From a bacterium (GTDB taxonomy: Bacteria > SZUA-79 > Acidulodesulfobacterales > Acidulodesulfobacteraceae), in contig JAJYWW010000145.1 in the NCBI GenBank assembly GCA_021791295.1, forward strand, positions 1 to 5,418: a stretch of DNA of 5,418 nt, written 5' to 3'. Within the stretch, counting starts at the first letter, position 1; every line of letters starts with the position of its first letter. Positions 1 through 5,002 of the stretch are shown in pieces. Below the pieces are notes generated by a model. The model did not search any database and was not told the origin of the DNA. It saw only the letters and a list, made by a program, of their open reading frames with translations. The position numbers were made by a program, and so were the translations under genes.

Positions 1-973
1 CCATAGCTTTTCCTATCCACTGGTTCTTGTCTAACGTCGTAGTGCATCCGGTATCCTGCGTAATACAAACGTCGGAATGGGCCTCCCTGACCATCGGCCT
101 TATTTTTCTGTCCATTACGAAAGACCTTGAAGCTTCCCTTTCAGTCAATATATGCCTGAAACCAAAACCGCAACAGTCGTACCATGTAGAATAATCCGCA
201 ACCTGCGCTCCGAGGGCAAGCATTACTCCCGTAGAAACGGCGGTTCTTTTTCCGGCATAAATGTCTTTGTCGTAAATACAGTCTTCAGGAATCATTTTAT
301 ATGTATGGCAGGCCGGATGAACCGTCGCTATGACACTGCTTAAGTCGTATTTTTTTAACTTTGCTATTTCAAACCGCATAACGTGCACCCATTCGCTGTA
401 ATGTACTATATATTCCGGAATGACTAATTCTCTTCCTATTTTATGCATAATTCTGCGGACTTCGTCACGCAGTTCTTTATTTTCGACGAGCAAATTTCTC
501 ATCTCTTTATAATCGCCGAAAGTAGTAGCGCAGTGAAAAAGCGGAAATAAACCTAATTCGTATGCCCTGTGCCAGTTTCTTACGGCAACTGCTGCAAGCC
601 CGACGGGATTAGACGTAGCAGAACCATGATAATTCCAAGCGGTGCATGACGTCTGATTTCTTTCATCGACGTATTCCAAACCCATCTGGTTCATAAACCA
701 CAGCAAAGACACGGGATATCCTGGAATATTGCCGCACTGTCCGCATGATTTGTGATGCCATAATTTATTGGTAGGAATTTTTTTCTTCCAGCCCAGCAGA
801 GTTTCTGCTTCTATGGCTTTATTTTCTTCTTTTACGTGTATTACCTTAACCTCGCCTTTTGCTTCAAGTTCGAGAAGCCTTTCATGTATATCTTCAAGTT
901 TTCTTCCGGCAGTGTGGATAAAATCCGATTTTACGTTTGCAAGACCGAGCCTGTTGCTGATTTCTATAGCCAT
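1..973 (-). CDS. hdrB: Heterodisulfide reductase-like subunit B (sHdrB1-like), partial at the C-terminus
   Basis: The gene reads from an ATG at 973 to the left edge: 324 codons with no stop, so the C-terminus is missing. AAGGAGA at 981-987, seven bases upstream, fixes the start. HdrB proteins bind noncubane [4Fe-4S] clusters through CCG domains and hold the catalytic site for disulfide or sulfur chemistry. Here residues 1-70 are a charged N-terminal extension. The first CCG-like region has HKSCGQCGNIPGYP (C77, C80), then SC at 109-110 where CC is usual, then C148. The second has HPACH (C222), DCCGFG (C267, C268), C303 and C310. The first motif is thus incomplete and the second close to complete. 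Order and sequence style match the hdrC1-hdrB1 pair of the cytoplasmic sulfur-oxidising sHdr complex, where hdrA would follow just outside the window; that subtype is from memory, not a search. Methanogen-type or sulfate-reducer HdrB is the alternative. Confidence 0.87.
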   Translation of the reverse strand, partial: MAIEISNRLGLANVKSDFIHTAGRKLEDIHERLLELEAKGEVKVIHVKEENKAIEAETLLGWKKKIPTNKLWHHKSCGQCGNIPGYPVSLLWFMNQMGLEYVDERNQTSCTAWNYHGSATSNPVGLAAVAVRNWHRAYELGLFPLFHCATTFGDYKEMRNLLVENKELRDEVRRIMHKIGRELVIPEYIVHYSEWVHVMRFEIAKLKKYDLSSVIATVHPACHTYKMIPEDCIYDKDIYAGKRTAVSTGVMLALGAQVADYSTWYDCCGFGFRHILTEREASRSFVMDRKIRPMVREAHSDVCITQDTGCTTTLDKNQWIGKAM

Positions 974-985
974 ATTTATGTCTCC

Positions 986-1132
986 TTATTTCTGGATTAA
1001 TGCTGCTTCCCGTCTTTTATTTTTCATTCCGGTATGCTTTTTTGTCATTTCCGCATATTCTTTGCCTGCGTTTATCAACGCATACCATTGATGCAGACAA
1101 AGGATGGCGGGGATCCGGTTTTTTATCGTCAT
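986..1132 (-). CDS. Small hypothetical protein between hdrC and hdrB, probably 5'-frameshifted
   Basis: Forty-eight codons from an ATG at 1132 to a TAA at 986-988. I do not recognise the family. The product is basic, with a mildly hydrophobic stretch around residues 7-22 (RIPAILCLHQWYALIN) and a Lys/Arg-rich C-terminal half ending REAALIQK; there is no convincing membrane segment. Its stop codon sits inside the hdrB Shine-Dalgarno, the tight packing expected of a real operon gene. Against it, the ATG at 1132 has no proper ribosome-binding site. A strong one (AGGAG, six-base spacing) instead serves an ATG at 1152 that overlaps the hdrC stop, but that frame ends after five codons. One additional G in the GGG at 1148-1150 would join the two into a 55-residue protein (MGKQLLIMTIKNRIP...). 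It is therefore either a coupled or reinitiated small gene, a frameshifted gene or sequencing error, or chance. Confidence 0.45.
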   Translation of the reverse strand: MTIKNRIPAILCLHQWYALINAGKEYAEMTKKHTGMKNKRREAALIQK

Positions 1133-1134
1133 AA

Positions 1135-1152
1135 TTAATAGCTGTTTCCCAT
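1135..1152 (-). other. Five-codon minigene overlapping the hdrC stop (TAATG)
   Basis: ATG at 1152 shares an A with the hdrC stop codon and is preceded by AGGAG at an ideal six-base spacing. It encodes only MGNSY before TAA at 1135-1137, two bases before the ATG at 1132. It may be a reinitiation element, or the true start of the downstream small ORF separated from it by a one-base deletion. Confidence 0.35.
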
Positions 1153-1829
1153 TAAGAACTCCTGACGTCGTCCACAATATCCTGAATTATTTCGTAAAGC
1201 GAAGGATCGACGGATTCTATTATTTTAAAAACTCCTGATTCGTCGAATATGTCGTACAGTTCTTTCATCGCTTCCGGCGCAACGTCCCAAGCCAAATTGG
1301 TAACCTGAAGGGTCGGCATAGGAATAGCCTTTCTTTTTACTGCAAGGTCTGCTGAAGCATATCCTATATGAGGACCCCAGTCCGGAAAAAAATCCGGCTG
1401 TATCATGTCCGGAGAAAGCTGGTTGCCGTATGCCGTAAGTTTTAAAAGCACCCTTGAATAAGGCTTTAAGACTTTTTTTGCCGATTCGAATCCTCTTCTA
1501 ACCGCAATTTCCCTTAATATAGCAATAACGCCTCCGGGGCTGTTTAAAAACGGACAAATCATAGCGCACGTAAAACACTGAAAGCATGCCCATACATATT
1601 CGTCCATCATAGTCCAGATAAGTTCGGGGTCTTTTGATTTCATTTTTTGAAGTACTATACGCGGGGAAAAATCGAAAAATCTGTGGGGCGGACATCCGCC
1701 GGTGCAGACGCCGCAGTTTAAACATCCTCTAACATATTCTTCATACCGGAAATCTTTTCTTGCTTCTTCGAAAATCTCTTTTTTTAATTCGGCGGGAACT
1801 ATACTTACTCCATTTTCATCATATTTCAT
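1152..1829 (-). CDS. hdrC: Heterodisulfide reductase-like subunit C (sHdrC1-like iron-sulfur protein)
   Basis: A 225-residue soluble electron-transfer subunit. Two classical ferredoxin-type [4Fe-4S] motifs are complete: CLNCGVCTGGCP at C36/C39/C42/C46 and CFQCFTCAMICP at C82/C85/C88/C92, the HdrC arrangement in which electrons pass between HdrA flavin/FeS centres and the HdrB active site. The C-terminal ~110 residues (GNQLSPDMI, FPDWGP around 130-155) form the longer tail typical of HdrC in bacterial sHdr clusters rather than the shorter methanogen HdrC; that comparison is from family knowledge. The start at 1829 is supported by AGGAGAG at 1834-1840. The gene leads an apparent operon with the small ORF and hdrB (19 and 12 bases apart) and has its own duplicated promoter region upstream, so it is probably the first gene of the transcript. 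No key cysteine is missing. Other CCG/4Fe-4S partner proteins such as GlpC or LutB-type subunits are less likely, given the adjacent hdrB. Confidence 0.9.
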   Translation of the reverse strand: MKYDENGVSIVPAELKKEIFEEARKDFRYEEYVRGCLNCGVCTGGCPPHRFFDFSPRIVLQKMKSKDPELIWTMMDEYVWACFQCFTCAMICPFLNSPGGVIAILREIAVRRGFESAKKVLKPYSRVLLKLTAYGNQLSPDMIQPDFFPDWGPHIGYASADLAVKRKAIPMPTLQVTNLAWDVAPEAMKELYDIFDESGVFKIIESVDPSLYEIIQDIVDDVRSS

Positions 1830-1866
1830 AAAGCTCTCCTGCTTTACTATTTTCGTTTATATCGGC

Positions 1867-1900
1867 TATAACTAAATAATTTAAAAATTATTTAGTTATA
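1867..1900. repeat. Perfect 34-bp AT-rich palindrome in the hdrC leader
   Basis: Two 16-base arms (TATAACTAAATAATTT and its exact complement) flank a central AA. It lies between the promoter repeats and the hdrC Shine-Dalgarno, 38 bases before the hdrC ATG. In RNA it would fold as a long weak A-U hairpin; in DNA it could be an operator. There is no U-run or GC-rich base, so it is not a standard terminator. Confidence 0.75.
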
Positions 1901-1903
1901 TTT

Positions 1904-1931
1904 ATATTAACACAATACGTCAAAAAGTCAA
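1904..1931 (-). promoter_or_regulatory. Proximal sigma-70-type promoter of hdrC
   Basis: On the minus strand, TTGACT (1931-1926) is followed by a 16-base spacer and TAATAT (1909-1904). The expected start of transcription, near 1897, falls inside the outer arm of the downstream palindrome. The promoter lies within the first of two near-identical 32-bp repeats. Confidence 0.55.
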
Positions 1932-1938
1932 ATTTACT
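1907..1938. repeat. Direct repeat copy 1 (32 bp) upstream of hdrC
   Basis: Matches the copy at 1954-1985 at 31 of 32 positions (C versus A at the twelfth base); the copies start 47 bases apart. On the minus strand it contains TTTGACTT followed directly by TTTGACGT, an 8-bp tandem unit reminiscent of a response-regulator direct-repeat site, and it supplies most of the proximal promoter. Confidence 0.85.
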
Positions 1939-1950
1939 TAATTTATAGTT

Positions 1951-1978
1951 ATTTTAACACAATAAGTCAAAAAGTCAA
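1951..1978 (-). promoter_or_regulatory. Distal sigma-70-type promoter of hdrC
   Basis: On the minus strand, TTGACT (1978-1973), a 16-base spacer and TAAAAT (1956-1951). Transcripts should begin near 1944 and so include the whole palindrome in a leader of about 115 bases. It is the duplicate of the proximal promoter. Confidence 0.55.
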
Positions 1979-1985
1979 ATTTACT
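1954..1985. repeat. Direct repeat copy 2 (32 bp) upstream of hdrC
   Basis: Second copy of the 32-bp repeat. On the minus strand it carries a perfect tandem TTTGACTT-TTTGACTT, which may be a regulator-binding site overlapping the distal -35 box as well as a promoter part. Confidence 0.85.
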
Positions 1986-2028
1986 CCCGATTTTACTAAC
2001 TATTTCTTTTTAAAGTTAAAGGAATTTT

Positions 2029-3474
2029 TCAAATCTTGTCTTCTATATTTTCTACGTTTTCCATTGCATCATACTTAGCTCTGCCGTTTCCGCCGCCCAT
2101 CATATCAAGTTCGTAAGAAGAAGTAGAAAAATGTTCATCCGGAACCGTCGGTACGGAATGTAAAATCTGTAAATACTGCAGAATAGTAACGAAAAATAAA
2201 CCGCCTATCATATTGCCGACCAGCGTTAATGGAACGTAACTATAAAGCCATGAAAAATATGAAATATGAGAGCCTGTATTTATGGCAATTAAGATTTCCG
2301 ACGACGCCACCACTATATGGCTGAAAGAGTTTAGATAAATCATAAAACCGACGACCCATATAATAAATATTCTTGCAAGAGTGCCGCTTGACGCTATTAA
2401 GAGCCACGTCATAAGAGTTATAAGCCAGCCGGCAAAAATAGCGCTTAAAATCATTACGTATGGCGTTCTGTCCATATAACTGTTTGCAACGCCGTGTATA
2501 TGATTAATAACGAAAGACGGTACAATCTGATTCAGCGATCCCGCTATTACTATTGCAAATATAAAAATACCCGCCATGTTTCCGATAAGCGTAAGCGACC
2601 ATAATTTTAAAAGCTCAAGGATTCTGCCTTTTTTTGCGATGACCGCGGTTACGGGAACTAAAAAATTTTCCGTAAAAAGCTCGCTTTTGCCTATCATTAA
2701 AAACATGAAACCGATAGGAAAAAACATCGCGCCGAATATTTTAGATATATTAGCGCCGACTAAAGGAGCGGTTGCTCCGGCAACGTACGAAGAAGCAATT
2801 ATGCCGAAAGTAACGTTCATGCCGGCAATAAGACCCGACATAGACATTTCGAGCCAGCTTCGTTTAAGTCTTGCCTGCCCTACTTCTACCGAAGCCCTAA
2901 AAATTTCGGAGGCCTCTTTCCCTCCGGGCTTTTCTATTCCCTTAATAGCGCCTATACGTGCTTTGGTAGTTTCTAAGATTTCATTTATTCTTTTCGACAA
3001 GTATAAAGAATGGTGAATTTCTTCGGCAAGATTGTTTTCAATGAGCGCCCTTACTCCTGGGTCGTATATTACTTCTAATCCGGCGGTATAATCGTTAATT
3101 GCGTTTTCTTCAATTTTTAAATCGATTCTGAGCATATCGAGAGGAGCAGAAACCTGATGCGACGCCTCGCTCACGCCCTTCTGTGCTTCCCTTATAGAAT
3201 TTAAAGTATTAGGCGTTCCGCCAAGTTCGGTTATTTTCTCCCTTATATTTATGATGTGTCCGCTTTCGGTAGATGCAAACGATTTTAACGCCTGGACTAA
3301 AATGGGATCCTTAAGCGTTTTAGCCTGTTCCACATACAGGTCTCTTCCCGCTATCTCGGCGGCAAGATATTTTTGAAGCAGAGCAATAGTATCCTGTGCG
3401 GTTTTGGTATTTTTAGAATGTCCGGAGCTTGAACCGCTTTCGCGTTCATCGTTTTTTAAATATAAATCCGTCAT
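2029..3474 (-). CDS. Ferritin-like domain fused to a formate/nitrite transporter (FNT) channel
   Basis: A 481-residue fusion. Residues 1-25 are a polar linker. Residues 26-170 look like a four-helix di-iron ferritin/rubrerythrin domain with the full ligand pattern: E40; E70-x2-H73 (TESGH); E122/E123 (KIEEN); E151/E152 with H154/H155 (AEEIHH). After a linker, residues 205-435 form an FNT channel of about six membrane segments, with SELFTEN at 264-270 in the pore-loop region and H386 (SFSHIV) at the position of the central pore histidine of FocA/NirC. FNT proteins pass formate, nitrite or hydrosulfide, and most are about 260-300 residues without a ferritin part. The C-terminal ~45 residues are cytoplasmic and polar. 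I start at ATG 3474, not the upstream TTG at 3492, which lies between the -35 and -10 boxes. No Shine-Dalgarno is present, consistent with a leaderless mRNA. The transported substrate and the role of the iron site cannot be read from sequence. The architecture parallels MbfA (ferritin-like plus VIT1). Confidence 0.88.
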   Translation of the reverse strand: MTDLYLKNDERESGSSSGHSKNTKTAQDTIALLQKYLAAEIAGRDLYVEQAKTLKDPILVQALKSFASTESGHIINIREKITELGGTPNTLNSIREAQKGVSEASHQVSAPLDMLRIDLKIEENAINDYTAGLEVIYDPGVRALIENNLAEEIHHSLYLSKRINEILETTKARIGAIKGIEKPGGKEASEIFRASVEVGQARLKRSWLEMSMSGLIAGMNVTFGIIASSYVAGATAPLVGANISKIFGAMFFPIGFMFLMIGKSELFTENFLVPVTAVIAKKGRILELLKLWSLTLIGNMAGIFIFAIVIAGSLNQIVPSFVINHIHGVANSYMDRTPYVMILSAIFAGWLITLMTWLLIASSGTLARIFIIWVVGFMIYLNSFSHIVVASSEILIAINTGSHISYFSWLYSYVPLTLVGNMIGGLFFVTILQYLQILHSVPTVPDEHFSTSSYELDMMGGGNGRAKYDAMENVENIEDKI

Positions 3475-3480
3475 ATTTTC

Positions 3481-3509
3481 ATTATATATCAAGTCTATTA
3501 ATTTGACAA
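3481..3509 (-). promoter_or_regulatory. Promoter of the ferritin-FNT gene (leaderless)
   Basis: On the minus strand, TTGTCA (3509-3504), a 17-base spacer and a consensus TATAAT (3486-3481). Transcription should start about seven bases on, at or within a base or two of the ATG at 3474, leaving no room for a ribosome-binding site. The -35 lies inside the TGACA/TGTCA palindrome at 3504-3519. Confidence 0.72.
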
Positions 3510-3519
3510 CACGATGTCA
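3504..3519. promoter_or_regulatory. Operator-like palindrome TGACA-N6-TGTCA
   Basis: Perfect 5-bp arms separated by six bases, the geometry used by CRP/FNR-family regulators, though the arms are not the FNR (TTGAT/ATCAA) or CRP (TGTGA/TCACA) consensus. It overlaps the -35 box of the ferritin-FNT promoter, so a bound regulator would probably repress it. The binding protein is unknown. Confidence 0.4.
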
Positions 3520-3542
3520 TGGCAATAATGTCAATGCAATAA
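3515..3542. repeat. Tandem 14-bp repeat in the divergent control region
   Basis: TGTCATGGCAATAA is followed immediately by TGTCAATGCAATAA, 12 of 14 bases identical. It lies between the two divergent -35 boxes, directly upstream of the MFS promoter at about -36 to -63. This is a plausible site for an activator or shared regulator. Confidence 0.6.
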
Positions 3543-3571
3543 TTGACTAAAAAGTCATTATGCTGTAAAAT
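3543..3571 (+). promoter_or_regulatory. Promoter of the MFS transporter gene (leaderless)
   Basis: TTGACT (3543-3548), a 17-base spacer and TAAAAT (3566-3571). Only eight bases separate the -10 from the ATG at 3580, so transcription should begin within a couple of bases of the start codon. No Shine-Dalgarno is present. Confidence 0.72.
3544..3557. promoter_or_regulatory. Operator-like palindrome TGACT-N4-AGTCA
   Basis: Perfect 5-bp arms around AAAA, covering the -35 box of the MFS promoter. It shares the TGAC/GTCA half-site with the palindrome at the ferritin-FNT promoter, which suggests one regulator acting on both divergent genes. Confidence 0.4.
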
Positions 3572-3579
3572 AACTGCTT

Positions 3580-4947
3580 ATGGAACCGAAACCTACGCCC
3601 GTATCCACAAAACCCGTATCTACAAAAAGGCTTTTAATTGCCATACTTTCGACAATAGCTCTTGCCGATTTCGGACTTGGATTAAATACCGTCGTACTTC
3701 CTCTTTACGCTAAAAGTCTCGGCGCCAGCATAATCACTATAGGTTTAATAATATCATCTTTCGGGATAGCCCGCATATTCGTAAATATTCCTATAAGCAT
3801 TATAAGCAAAAAACTAAATGCGCAATATATACACATAGGAATATTATCTATTTTCCTGGGCGCCGTTGGATACCTGCTTTCCACTTCATATTATCAGCTT
3901 TTCTTATTCAGATTTCTCGAAGGATTCGGCTCCGGCATAATCAACACCTCTTCGATGATAATCCTGACTAAACGCCTTTACAAAGAAGAAAAGAGAGCAA
4001 AAGTCTTAAGCAGGTATATGATAGCAAGAAGACTTTCTATGGGGTCCGCGCCGTTTATAGGCGCCGTCGTCGCTTACGAATTTTCCGATAAAGCCGCATT
4101 TTTACTCTATGCCGTAATAATGGCCGCAGGAGTAATCATAGCTTTTTACAATAAAAAATTCCTAAACAGCATAAATACTACAGACAAAACGTCTTTGCAA
4201 GACAATGCGGAAAACGTAAAAGAAAACATAAAAATACAAACAGATACGGAAGATAATTCCATAGAAAATATCTACATCGGTAACGACGGCAAAACTTCTA
4301 TCAAAACCGCCTATGCAGATAAAAATATCGGCATTAATACGCGTAAAAAATATTTTGCGCTTCTGTATAATTTTAATTTTATCGCATTATGTTTTTTAAC
4401 GTTTACTTTTTTCTTTTCAAGAATAGGTTCGAGAAGGGAACTTGTTCCTTTAGTAGGATACAGCATAATGGGTTTAAATAAAGCAGATATAGGACTGCTT
4501 GTTTCTATATCGGCGGTAATCGGCGTCGTTCTTACATATTATTCCGACAGAGTTATAAACGTTATGGGAGTTAAAAAATCTATAATAACATCTTTCATTA
4601 TCACTGCCGTAGGAGTTTTAAGTTTTATAATATTCAACAACCTGATATCGTTCGGATTATCTATTATTTTATTAAGCGCCGGCGGCGGATTTTCAGGTCC
4701 TGCAAGAAACCTTTATTTAATGGACAGCGTGGACAAGAACCGTTACGACGAAGCAATCGGCATATACAGGACGTTAAGCGATTTCGGTTTTGTTCTTGGA
4801 CCTGTTGCGGTAGGAGCGGTTTTCGATTACTTTAATTATATAAATGCATATAATTTAGTTGCTTTTATATTAATTTTTGCTACGATTTTATTCGGATTTT
4901 TCGCTAAATCATATCATAATACAAATACGCCGGTCGTTGCAGACTAA
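3580..4947 (+). CDS. Major facilitator superfamily (MFS) transporter, substrate unknown
   Basis: A 455-residue inner-membrane protein with two six-helix halves. The N-terminus is a polar tail with a doubled PVSTK (residues 7-16), encoded by a 15-bp DNA repeat at 3598-3627. Helix 1 starts at about residue 18. RFLEGFGSG at 111-119 fits MFS motif B (helix 4). The helix 2-3 loop (ISKKLNAQY, 75-83) is a degenerate motif A, while its second-half counterpart YSDRVINVMGVKK (321-333) is better preserved. GFVLGPVAVGAVFD at 403-416 is a motif C-like glycine/proline helix, typical of drug and metabolite exporters. The central loop (about 191-257) is long, soluble and rich in Asn, Asp, Thr and Lys. The gene is divergent from the ferritin-FNT gene, shares its control region, and converges on the stress-protein gene. 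The likely role is proton-coupled efflux; no substrate can be named. The ATG at 3580 lacks a ribosome-binding site but suits a leaderless transcript. Confidence 0.87.
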   Translation: MEPKPTPVSTKPVSTKRLLIAILSTIALADFGLGLNTVVLPLYAKSLGASIITIGLIISSFGIARIFVNIPISIISKKLNAQYIHIGILSIFLGAVGYLLSTSYYQLFLFRFLEGFGSGIINTSSMIILTKRLYKEEKRAKVLSRYMIARRLSMGSAPFIGAVVAYEFSDKAAFLLYAVIMAAGVIIAFYNKKFLNSINTTDKTSLQDNAENVKENIKIQTDTEDNSIENIYIGNDGKTSIKTAYADKNIGINTRKKYFALLYNFNFIALCFLTFTFFFSRIGSRRELVPLVGYSIMGLNKADIGLLVSISAVIGVVLTYYSDRVINVMGVKKSIITSFIITAVGVLSFIIFNNLISFGLSIILLSAGGGFSGPARNLYLMDSVDKNRYDEAIGIYRTLSDFGFVLGPVAVGAVFDYFNYINAYNLVAFILIFATILFGFFAKSYHNTNTPVVAD

Positions 4948-4976
4948 AAATAAAATAATATTTTCGCACTATTGTA

Positions 4977-5001
4977 TAACATTACCGTTGTTAATTTTTA
5001 T
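4977..5001 (+). terminator. Weak possible terminator after the MFS gene
   Basis: A 5-bp stem (TAACA/TGTTA) with a 7-base loop is followed by ATTTTTATTT. The stem is short and AT-rich, so this is a weak candidate. The 55-base convergent gap shows no better hairpin. Confidence 0.22.
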
Positions 5002-5002
5002 T

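Noticed and set aside
152..343. Plus-strand open frame of 63 codons
   Set aside because: Antisense to hdrB, no family resemblance, composition of a shadow frame.
768..1091. Plus-strand open frame of 107 codons with hydrophobic Ser/Phe-rich product
   Set aside because: Antisense to the hdrB start and the small ORF; the Ser/Phe richness is what reversed Glu/Lys/Arg codons produce.
1498..1725. Minus-strand 75-codon frame inside hdrC
   Set aside because: Lies wholly inside hdrC in another frame; hdrC has both complete cluster motifs.
1867..1985. CRISPR-like array or mobile-element ends
   Set aside because: Only two repeat copies 47 bp apart with a 15-bp gap, no spacers or cas genes, no transposase or target-site duplications; promoter elements explain the repeats better.
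1986..2028. Terminator after the ferritin-FNT gene
   Set aside because: Only 4-5 bp AT stems with loops too small or no following U-run; no convincing hairpin, so read-through toward hdrC remains possible.
2576..3016. Plus-strand 146-codon frame
   Set aside because: Antisense to the ferritin-FNT gene, whose own frame is clearly coding.
3475..3492. TTG start at 3492 adding six residues to the ferritin-FNT protein
   Set aside because: It lies in the spacer between the -35 and -10 boxes, would not be in the transcript, and has no ribosome-binding site; ATG 3474 is preferred.
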